Part shown: positions 27,739-35,237 of the stretch, in pieces
Position numbering within the stretch: position 1 is the stretch's first letter
Layout: each line of letters starts with the position of its first letter
NCBI GenBank assembly: GCA_002173095.1
Contig: NHBK01000008.1
Location: 186,001-250,000, forward strand
Length of the DNA stretch: 64,000 nucleotides
Origin: Hyphomonadaceae bacterium TMED5
GTDB lineage: Bacteria > Pseudomonadota > Alphaproteobacteria > Caulobacterales > Hyphomonadaceae
Direction: 5' to 3'
The notes under the pieces: model-generated
The model's database searches: none
What the model was told of the DNA's origin: nothing
Seen by the model: the letters and a program-made list of their open reading frames with translations, nothing else
Program-made: the position numbers and the translations under genes

Positions 27739-28959
27739 ATGAGAGATATGCACGGTAAGGCCAGAACCTGGCTGGAACGAACTTTTCCAGAACGACAGAT
27801 TTACCACCGTAGCGGCGGCAATGTTCAATACATTTCCATTTCCCCGCGCAAACAGATGCTCGCTGCTGGTGTCGCCGCTCTCGCCGCTGGCTGGTGTGTT
27901 TTCGCAACCTTCAGCGTGATTAGTCAGGGACCACGTCTATCTGCTCATAACGATGCGCTGGATCGAAATGAAGCGACCTTTCAGCGATGGGTAAGCGAAA
28001 CAAATGCCCGCGCCGCCACAGCACAATCCCTTCTTGAAGAACGTACCGAAGCCTTCCAACGCGCCACAGTTGAGCTAGAGCAACGCCATGAAATTCTGCG
28101 AATGCTCCTGGAAGGTCTCCAATCCCCGGACAATGTGAACGCCAGCACTCTGCAGGGAAACAATTCCAGCTTCCTGATGGAAGCGAGCATTGAAGAAGGC
28201 GCGCCACGTCAGGCTCGCTCAACTCCCATTGTGAACGCCTCATTTGATGTGGCTGGCTTTCGTGCCGACATCGACCAATTGAGCCAGAATCAATACGCGT
28301 TTCTGGATGAAGCTGAACAGGTCGCTGTTGACCGTTCCGAGCAGGCACGCGGCATCCTTCAGCTGACAGGTGTCGGCATTGGCCGTTTTGAAGAACAGCG
28401 CGAAATGGGTGGCCCGCTCGTCGAGCACGTCTCAACTGGCTCTTCCTATGGTGTCAACGACATCGACTCCCAGTTTTCAAACCGTGTTGTGCAGGTTGCT
28501 GCGCGCATGGAAGAATCCAACTATTATCAGAACGTAATCGACACGCTCCCACTCGGTGAGCCGATCAGCGTTCCTTTCCGCGAAACCTCCGGATACGGAC
28601 TTCGCACAGACCCCTTCAATCGTCGCCCTGCCTTTCACGCTGGAATGGACATGGCTGCGTATCACAGAGCACCAATCGTAGCCGCCGGCCCTGGCGTGGT
28701 CACTTTTGCTGGACCACGCTCTGGTTACGGACGTCTTGTCGAAATTGATCATGGTTTCGGATTTAGGACACGATATGGTCACCTTAATAGTGTAGATGTG
28801 CAGGTGGGCGATGAAATCCAGATGGGCGACCTTGTCGGTCGGATGGGCACCACAGGCCGAAGCACTGGCCCTCATTTGCATTATGAGGTCTGGTTCCGAG
28901 GCAAAACGTACAACCCAGTAAACTTTTTGAGGGCAGGACAACATGTTCACCAAGGGTAA
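27739..28959 (+). CDS. Membrane-anchored M23 peptidase (LmdC-like)
   Basis: A 406-residue protein with a cytoplasmic basic N-terminus, a membrane helix at about residues 37-60 (MLAAGVAALAAGWCVFATFS), a periplasmic coiled-coil (about 75-125), and a C-terminal LytM/M23 domain. Zinc and catalytic motifs are intact: FHAGMD (HxxxD), RYGHL and the HxH motif HLHYEVW. It should cleave peptidoglycan cross-links as an endopeptidase. The gene overlaps the bactofilin gene by 17 bases, the arrangement described for LmdC and BacA in Hyphomonas/Caulobacter relatives, where the two act together in local cell-wall growth. Confidence 0.88.
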   Translation: MRDMHGKARTWLERTFPERQIYHRSGGNVQYISISPRKQMLAAGVAALAAGWCVFATFSVISQGPRLSAHNDALDRNEATFQRWVSETNARAATAQSLLEERTEAFQRATVELEQRHEILRMLLEGLQSPDNVNASTLQGNNSSFLMEASIEEGAPRQARSTPIVNASFDVAGFRADIDQLSQNQYAFLDEAEQVAVDRSEQARGILQLTGVGIGRFEEQREMGGPLVEHVSTGSSYGVNDIDSQFSNRVVQVAARMEESNYYQNVIDTLPLGEPISVPFRETSGYGLRTDPFNRRPAFHAGMDMAAYHRAPIVAAGPGVVTFAGPRSGYGRLVEIDHGFGFRTRYGHLNSVDVQVGDEIQMGDLVGRMGTTGRSTGPHLHYEVWFRGKTYNPVNFLRAGQHVHQG

Positions 28960-29410
28960 ACCAGAAGGCAGCACACCTTCCACAACCACGTCTAAACCTA
29001 CACAGGGCGAACCACTGCGCCAGGCTGCGACGAAACCTGCTACACGCTCAGCTCCATCTCTGATCAGCGTCGATATCCAGCTGAAAGGCTCTATCGTTTC
29101 TGAAGGTGAAATTCAGATCGACGGCAAAGTTGAAGGCGATGTGAAAGCATCTGCACTGACTGTTGGCGATTCCGGAGAGATCATCGGCGAAGTTGTTGCT
29201 GAAACCATCGTGGTTCGCGGTACCGTAAAAGGCCATATCCGCGCGCGTAAGGTTCAGCTCGCATCATCCGCTAAAGTTCAGGGCGACATCACCCATTCTT
29301 CTCTGTCTATTGAAGCGAACGCGATTTTCGAAGGCCAGGTGAAGCACTCAGAAGACCCGCTTAAGGCTGCTCCAGCGCCATCTATGTCTTCTGCGACGAC
29401 ATCTGTCTGA
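28943..29410 (+). CDS. bacA: Bactofilin cytoskeletal protein
   Basis: A 155-residue bactofilin: a flexible Thr/Pro-rich N-terminus of about 40 residues, a right-handed beta-helix core (ISVDIQLKGSIVSEGEIQIDG; GDVKASALTVGDSGEIIGEV; GTVKGHIRARKVQL) and a disordered C-terminus. Bactofilins form nucleotide-free filaments on the inner membrane and recruit cell-wall enzymes. Its overlap with the M23 peptidase gene strongly suggests functional pairing in shaping stalk or bud. The start ATG 28943 follows AGGA within the peptidase gene. An intrinsic terminator follows at 29433. Confidence 0.92.
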   Translation: MFTKGKPEGSTPSTTTSKPTQGEPLRQAATKPATRSAPSLISVDIQLKGSIVSEGEIQIDGKVEGDVKASALTVGDSGEIIGEVVAETIVVRGTVKGHIRARKVQLASSAKVQGDITHSSLSIEANAIFEGQVKHSEDPLKAAPAPSMSSATTSV

Positions 29411-29432
29411 TCAGCTCAGCTGACCAAAAGCT

Positions 29433-29462
29433 AAAAAGCCGCCCTTCAAAGGCGGCTTTTTT
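29433..29462. terminator. Bidirectional intrinsic terminator
   Basis: An 11-bp perfect stem AAAAAGCCGCC / GGCGGCTTTTT with a seven-base loop. The A and T runs at the ends let it serve both the bactofilin transcript (plus) and prfB (minus). Confidence 0.9.
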
Positions 29463-29486
29463 AATTCTAGCGATCAAAGACCAGAA

Positions 29487-30615
29487 TTACGCGTCTTCTT
29501 CACCTGTGTCAGAGGCGGACGTCAGGCTGTGCGACAGAGACGCCGCCAGAAACTTATCAATGTCACCATCCAGAACACCCTGTGTATCAGAGGTTTCCAC
29601 ATTGGTGCGTAAGTCTTTGACCATCTGATAGGGCTGAAGCACGTAAGAGCGGATTTGATGCCCCCAGCCAATTTCCGACTTGGTGCTTTCAAGTGCTTCA
29701 GTCGCTTCGCGCTTTTTCTGCAGCTCGAGTTCGTAAAGACGTGCACGGAGCATTTCCCACGCCGTCGCACGGTTCTGGTGTTGCGAGCGGCCGTTCTGAC
29801 AGGCCACAACGATACCCGTAGGTTCATGGGTCAATCGAACAGCTGAGTCCGTTTTGTTGACGTGCTGCCCGCCGGCACCGCTTGCACGATAGGTGTCGGT
29901 ACGGACGTCTTTGTCCTCAATTTCGATCTCGATAGATTCATCAATGACCGGATAAACCCAGACACTGGCAAAGCTGGTATGGCGACGCGCATTAGAGTCG
30001 AACGGTGAAATCCGGACGAGCCGATGCACGCCAGACTCGCTCTTCAGCCAGCCATAGGCATTTTCGCCTTTGATCTGGAGCGTCGCAGACTTGATACCAG
30101 CTTCATCGCCGACATGTTCTTCAACTTCTTCAAGCTTCATATCATGCGCATTTGCCCAGCGCACATACATGCGACGCAGCATCCCTGCCCAATCGAGGCT
30201 TTCCGTTCCGCCAGCACCGGCGTGGATCTCGACATAGCAGTCATTGCCGTCTGCTTCGCCTGACAACAGCGCCTCAAGTTCAGCTTTTTGAGCCCGTTCT
30301 TCGGCAGACCGCAAAAGCTCAAGCACTTCCTCAGCTGCGTCTGAATCACCTTCCTCCTGCGCAAGCTCATAAAGCTCGCGAGCATCAGAAAGATCGCCTT
30401 CAAGCGAAAGGATGGCATCCATCGCATCGCTAAGTTTTGTACGCTCACGCATGAGCTTTTGTGCATTCTGTGCGTCATCCCAGAAATCCGGGCGCTCAGA
30501 TAATGCCGTCAGCTCATCAAATCTTTTCTGGGAACGATCCCAGTCAAAGACGCCTCCTCAGCAGTTCCACCGACTGCTCAATCTGAGTTGCCAAATTGGT
30601 CATTTCAGGGGTCAT
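29487..30615 (-). CDS. prfB: Peptide chain release factor 2 with programmed +1 frameshift
   Basis: RF2 ends translation at UGA and UAA codons. The body shows the tripeptide anticodon SPF ([12 protein letters not shown]) and the catalytic GGQ ([14 protein letters not shown]). Translation begins at ATG 30615, after AGGAG, and reads 23 codons to an in-frame TGA at 30544-30546. The site AGGAGG-CGT-CTT-TGA-C is the classic RF2 autoregulatory +1 frameshift: an internal Shine-Dalgarno three bases before CTT, then TGAC. Skipping one T continues the frame ([13 protein letters not shown]) to 29487, for about 375 residues in total. Low RF2 thereby raises its own synthesis. Calling the first downstream ATG (30452) as start would lose about 54 residues. 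Confidence 0.95.
30543..30558 (-). promoter_or_regulatory. prfB programmed frameshift site
   Basis: Shine-Dalgarno-like AGGAGG (30558-30553), a three-base spacer, CTT (30549-30547), TGA (30546-30544), then C. The order and spacing are identical to the E. coli prfB recoding site. Confidence 0.95.
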
Positions 30616-30684
30616 GCACCTATTCTCCTGATCGTTCTTTAGTCTTCAATTGAAGGGATCGCGTTTCTATAAAGGAAGGAAGCC

Positions 30685-33444
30685 TTAGTAAACTTCCCCG
30701 TCGAAATCATCCGGCCCCTGATTAGGGTTTGGTGTCGGCGTTACGGGCTGGCCCGGCACGAAAGGATCATCGGTCTCAGACCCGGAGTTCACACCGACAC
30801 TGCCATTCCCCGCCTGACCGAACAGACTGTCGAGATCATCATCGAACTGGCTTTCAAAGCCCGGTTCTGACCCACGGCGGAAGGCTTCCTGGATAACTTG
30901 ACTACCAGGGCCGGGCAGTTCGCCCGTACGAGCGTCAATATTCACAAAACGCACACCGCTAGGCGACCGGAACGGGATCGGATCGTAATTTACAAGCGCG
31001 TCTTCCATGAATTCACCAAAGATAGGCGCAGCAACGCGGCCGCCTGACTCGCCGTTACCCATGGAGCGCGGCTCATCAAATCCGACATAAATGCCGACAA
31101 CCAGATCAGGCGAAAAGCCCATGAACCATGCATCGAAATATTCGTTCGTTGTACCGGTTTTACCCGCCAGCGTGTGTCGACAGAGTTCCGGATATTCACC
31201 CGGCTCGGTGCCAAGAGCCGCCTCTGGGCCACCGCTTGGGCACTCGCGACGAATACCAGCTGCCGTACCGCGTTCAACAACGCCCTGAAGCATATAGGTC
31301 ACCTGAAACGCTGTGATCGGATCAATCACCTGCGCACGCGTATCTGCCAGAATCGGAGGGTCCTGCCCGGTATATTCATCGTTACAGCCCGGACACTCAC
31401 GCGTATCCATCTGATAAATGGTCTGGCCCTCGCGGTCCTGAACGCGGTCGAAAAGTCGTGGGGTCACCTGATGACCACCATTCACAAAGGCGGCGTAAGA
31501 GGCCGCCATATTCCAGACAGAGACCTCACCGGCGCCAAGCGACATGGAAAGATAAGGGTCCAGATTATCATACAGGCCAACGCGCTCTGCAAAGCCGGAA
31601 ACCTGCTCCATGCCGATGTCCTGAGCCAACCGAACAGTCATGGCGTTCCGAGATAGTTCAAGGCCAAGCCGCATGGTGCTCATGCCGTAGAAGCGACCGC
31701 TGGTATAGTTGGTCGGCGCATAGCACTGGTCGGTTTCGCGCGTGTAATCGCACTGAACAAACGGCGCATCGAGAATTTGCGTGGCAGGCGTGAAGGCCGC
31801 CCGCCCGGAGCGCGGGTCACCCAGCTCCAGAGCTGAGGCATATACGAATGGCTTGAAGGACGAGCCCGGCTGACGGCGCGCCTGAATGGTTCGGTTGAAT
31901 TGGCTACGCCAGAATGAATACCCACCCGCCATAGCCAGAACACGGCCCGTATGCGGGTCAAGCGCCAGAAGCGCGCCCTCGACTTCAGGGATCTGACCCA
32001 GCAACGCATCTCCAACAGGAACGAAAGCTGGCGCTTCTTCATCATTCAGTGCGGCAGCGTCTTCACCCGAAGCCGGTTGAGTGACAGTCTCTTCGGCGAT
32101 GACTTCATCACCTGCCGGATTGGTCGCATCGGAGCCTTCTGGAACAACTTCTTCGCGTTCTACGCCAACCAGAACGACATCGCCCGGCTGAAGTCCGCGT
32201 CCACCAGAGGATGGGCGATAGGTTCTCGACCATTCAACATCATCCGACGCCATATCAATTTCAGCGCCATCCGTGAGCAATAAACGCACGGCGGATGAAG
32301 AGGCGCTGAGAACCAAGCCGGCTTCGCGTGTGCCATATCCGCCCGGAAGCTCCACAGCGTTCAGAGCCTCCAACTGCCCCTCGCCCAAATCTACGGTCGT
32401 CAGCGGCCCGCGATATCCATGTCGGCGATCATAAGCTTCAAGACCATGACGCAGCGCGTCCTGTGCGGCGAGCTGGAGGTTCGTATCGAGCGTTGAACGG
32501 ATAGAAAGGCCATCCTCACGCAGCTCATCTTCGCCAATCTCTTCAGAGAGCTCGCGGCGCAACTCTTCAACAAAGTAAGTCGCTGCAGCATATTCCTCGC
32601 CACGAAGACGTTCTTCCGTGACCAGAGGTTCTGCAATTGCTGCGTCACGTTCTGCACGGCTGATATAGCCGTTGATAAACATCCGGCCCAGTACCCAGTC
32701 TCGGCGTGCGCGCGCGCGAACTGGTCGACGGAATGGGTTCACATCACCAGGGCGCTGAGGCATGGCAGCCAGAAGGGCCGCCTCAGACAGCGACAGCTCT
32801 GTAAGCGGCGTGTTAAAATAATTCAGCGCCGCTGAAGCGACACCATACGAGCTACCGCCGAGATAGATCTCGTTCATATAGAGCTCGATAATCTCTTCTT
32901 TGGTGAACGCCTCTTCCATGCGGCGGGAAAGCACCGCTTCACGAACCTTACGGTCGATCACCTGCGAGCTATCCCCGAGCAGCATGTTTTTCGCGACCTG
33001 CTGCGTAATGGTTGAGCCGCCTTGCAGATTGCCACTCGCGCCCGTCAGGATATCGCGCGCGTTTCGGATGTTCGCACGAAGCATTCCGAAATAGTCGATA
33101 CCGCCATGAGAGAAGAAGTTTTTATCCTCGGCGGACACAAACGCCTGGATCAGGTGCTCCGGCATGGCCTCGTAAGGCACAAAAATACGGTGCTCACTTG
33201 CAAATTCAGCAATCAGTCGTCCATCGCCGGCATGAACTCGGGTTGTCACTTCCGGCTGATACTCTTCCAGCACTTCTACAGGTGGAAGATCATCCGACAG
33301 TGATTTCACATAGAATGACACGACGACTACGCTGAGCATGCCGAGCACAGCGCAAACAATCAGTAGCATCCTGAAAATTGGACCGAACAGGAACCGTGCG
33401 ACGCTCGCTGCGAATGCGCGCAGCCCTTGCAGAAATGAATTCAT
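30685..33444 (-). CDS. mrcA: Bifunctional penicillin-binding protein 1A
   Basis: A 919-residue class A PBP that polymerises and cross-links peptidoglycan. One N-terminal membrane helix (about 20-45) leads to a GT51 transglycosylase domain with the catalytic glutamate in VSAEDKNFFSHGG and the QQVAKNMLL block. An OB-like insertion (about 330-480) precedes the transpeptidase domain, with the serine in QPGSSFKPF, SRN in LELSRNAM and KTGTT. The C-terminus is a Pro/Asp-rich tail. The OB insertion and length mark PBP1A. The amidase gene lies 146 bases upstream on the same strand, giving a cell-wall pair. Confidence 0.94.
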   Translation of the reverse strand: MNSFLQGLRAFAASVARFLFGPIFRMLLIVCAVLGMLSVVVVSFYVKSLSDDLPPVEVLEEYQPEVTTRVHAGDGRLIAEFASEHRIFVPYEAMPEHLIQAFVSAEDKNFFSHGGIDYFGMLRANIRNARDILTGASGNLQGGSTITQQVAKNMLLGDSSQVIDRKVREAVLSRRMEEAFTKEEIIELYMNEIYLGGSSYGVASAALNYFNTPLTELSLSEAALLAAMPQRPGDVNPFRRPVRARARRDWVLGRMFINGYISRAERDAAIAEPLVTEERLRGEEYAAATYFVEELRRELSEEIGEDELREDGLSIRSTLDTNLQLAAQDALRHGLEAYDRRHGYRGPLTTVDLGEGQLEALNAVELPGGYGTREAGLVLSASSSAVRLLLTDGAEIDMASDDVEWSRTYRPSSGGRGLQPGDVVLVGVEREEVVPEGSDATNPAGDEVIAEETVTQPASGEDAAALNDEEAPAFVPVGDALLGQIPEVEGALLALDPHTGRVLAMAGGYSFWRSQFNRTIQARRQPGSSFKPFVYASALELGDPRSGRAAFTPATQILDAPFVQCDYTRETDQCYAPTNYTSGRFYGMSTMRLGLELSRNAMTVRLAQDIGMEQVSGFAERVGLYDNLDPYLSMSLGAGEVSVWNMAASYAAFVNGGHQVTPRLFDRVQDREGQTIYQMDTRECPGCNDEYTGQDPPILADTRAQVIDPITAFQVTYMLQGVVERGTAAGIRRECPSGGPEAALGTEPGEYPELCRHTLAGKTGTTNEYFDAWFMGFSPDLVVGIYVGFDEPRSMGNGESGGRVAAPIFGEFMEDALVNYDPIPFRSPSGVRFVNIDARTGELPGPGSQVIQEAFRRGSEPGFESQFDDDLDSLFGQAGNGSVGVNSGSETDDPFVPGQPVTPTPNPNQGPDDFDGEVY

Positions 33445-33590
33445 AAAAGCGCTCTTCGTCTCACTGGCTGAATACTGACATCGTGACTCTCGGAATCACC
33501 CGTAATTCGGGCCATACTATGTCGAGGGTATGGATGCGCCTAGGCTTTAGAGGCTCTTTTCTAGGCGGTGAAAGCGAGAAAAACCAGCGC

Positions 33591-34841
33591 TTAATCGTCG
33601 ATGGAGTAAAGGCGGGAATAACTCTCCGCTTCATTCTCGAAATAGGTGTCGATTGCGCGATGAACAGCGCCCATGGCGAGCACAAGTCCCTCGCGCGACG
33701 CAAGACGACGCTCATCGTTTGGATTGGTCAGAAAACCAACTTCGAGAAGCACGGCTGGAACGTCAGGCGCCAGCAACACATGGAAGTTGGCCTGTCTGTG
33801 AGAATTCCGCAGAATTGGCCCCACATTTTCAAGCTCAGGTACCAACAGATTTGCGAATTGGTCCGACCGGCTCAGTGTTTCGCGCTGTACATAGATTTCG
33901 AGAATATCCTGCGTCGCGGAATCGACTTCTCCGAGCTCAATTGGCACGCCAAGCTCAATGTCTCCGCCTTCACGCATACGCTCCATACGGCGATCACCCG
34001 CTGCCGACAGCGTGTAAACAGAAGCGCCCGCGACAGAACGACTGCCTGCTGCATCTGCGTGTATTGAGATAAACAGATCAGCGCCCGCGCCGCGCGCGAT
34101 TTCAATGCGTCGATCATGATCAATATATTCATCGCCATCGCGCGTCAGAACAACGTCATATCTACCCGTTCGCTCAAGCGTATCACGAAGAATTTCAGCC
34201 GCACGCAGGTTCACATCCTTCTCCTGAGTGCCATTCACACCCTGTGTGCCGGGGTCACGACCGCCATGACCAGGGTCAATGACAATCGTATGCACGGACG
34301 CAAGCGTCGGCACAGGTGTCCGGTTGGGAGCAGGCTCGCGAACCATCGGATCCGCCGTCACAGCCTGAACGGTTCCAACTGAACCGGATGGTCTGATTTG
34401 ACGGAAGGTCTCCATGTCGACTGGCCGGAAATCAAGTACGATCTGGTAGGGACCATTACGGCTAGACGGTTCCATCGTATAACCGCTGTCCAGAATAAGT
34501 GGAGTATCGAGATCAAACACCAGACGTGATGTCGTCTGGGAATTATGCGCATAGCGAAAACGCTGAATGCCGCCAGCCCCCTCACCTTCGCCCTGATGGG
34601 CTGCACGGTTTGGAATATCCCATGTCAGGCGGTCAAAATCGAGCACATACCGAAGACCACCCGATGACAGCGCGAATTGAGAATAGTCGAGATCTTCACT
34701 CGCTGAAATAACGACGCGGGTCCGCGAGCCATCAAAGCCGACGCGTACATCCTGAACGACAGCAAAAGACTGCGCCATTGCTGGCACTGCAGAAGCTAAA
34801 ATCGCCAGAGAAGACAAAATCAGAGACAGCAGTCGAGACAT
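33591..34841 (-). CDS. amiC: N-acetylmuramoyl-L-alanine amidase with AMIN domain
   Basis: A 416-residue periplasmic amidase with a Sec signal peptide (MSRLLSLILSSLAILASAVPAMA), an N-terminal AMIN domain (about 30-140, septal peptidoglycan targeting), a linker and an Amidase_3 zinc domain. Zinc ligands are seen in VIDPGHGGRDPG, in GTQEKDVNL and in ISIHADA, and the catalytic glutamate in LLEVGFLTN. It removes stem peptides during daughter-cell separation. ATG 34841 is preferred because it begins the signal peptide; an in-frame TTG at 34856 would add five residues. The gene precedes PBP1A in the same direction. Confidence 0.92.
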   Translation of the reverse strand: MSRLLSLILSSLAILASAVPAMAQSFAVVQDVRVGFDGSRTRVVISASEDLDYSQFALSSGGLRYVLDFDRLTWDIPNRAAHQGEGEGAGGIQRFRYAHNSQTTSRLVFDLDTPLILDSGYTMEPSSRNGPYQIVLDFRPVDMETFRQIRPSGSVGTVQAVTADPMVREPAPNRTPVPTLASVHTIVIDPGHGGRDPGTQGVNGTQEKDVNLRAAEILRDTLERTGRYDVVLTRDGDEYIDHDRRIEIARGAGADLFISIHADAAGSRSVAGASVYTLSAAGDRRMERMREGGDIELGVPIELGEVDSATQDILEIYVQRETLSRSDQFANLLVPELENVGPILRNSHRQANFHVLLAPDVPAVLLEVGFLTNPNDERRLASREGLVLAMGAVHRAIDTYFENEAESYSRLYSIDD

Positions 34842-35237
34842 CTCACACACCCACAATTCACCTGAATATTTCTTTCCTCATTATAGTCCGGGTAAGGTTA
34901 ATGCTATATTTACGGAGGTTAATGAATTCCGCATAATTCCGCGTGTCGGTTTTCTCTTTATTTTTGTTTCAATATTAGGCAGTGTAAGAGAGTCGCATTC
35001 AGATGACAGTGCGACTTCTTAGTGAACAAACCGGCCCGTGAGGTGAAACGCTCCCTCCGGATTGCCGCAAGAACGTTTGGTATTGGAAACGCAAACTGAT
35101 GGCCGCTCTTATGAAAAACAGCACATCGCCTCAGTTTGAGTACCAGCCCCACCCTCAAACAATTTATCGCAGCCGACCTCGCAGAGCATCCCTAACGGAC
35201 GCGCGAAGTGTCAGCGTGTGCAGCAGGAACACCGTTT
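34842..35237 (+). other. Promoter and 5' leader region of rne
   Basis: A 396-base divergent intergenic region between the amidase gene and rne with no convincing gene. It carries an AT-rich stretch (34860-34990), a hairpin with seven-base arms AGTCGCA (34991-34997) and TGCGACT (35010-35016), and a GC-rich segment before the rne Shine-Dalgarno. Long structured leaders upstream of rne mediate autoregulation in other bacteria, so the hairpin could act so; this is inference. Confidence 0.4.

Noticed and set aside
30452-30452. ATG at 30452 as the prfB start
   Set aside because: It omits the conserved N-terminal helices encoded through the frameshift site, and no Shine-Dalgarno precedes it.
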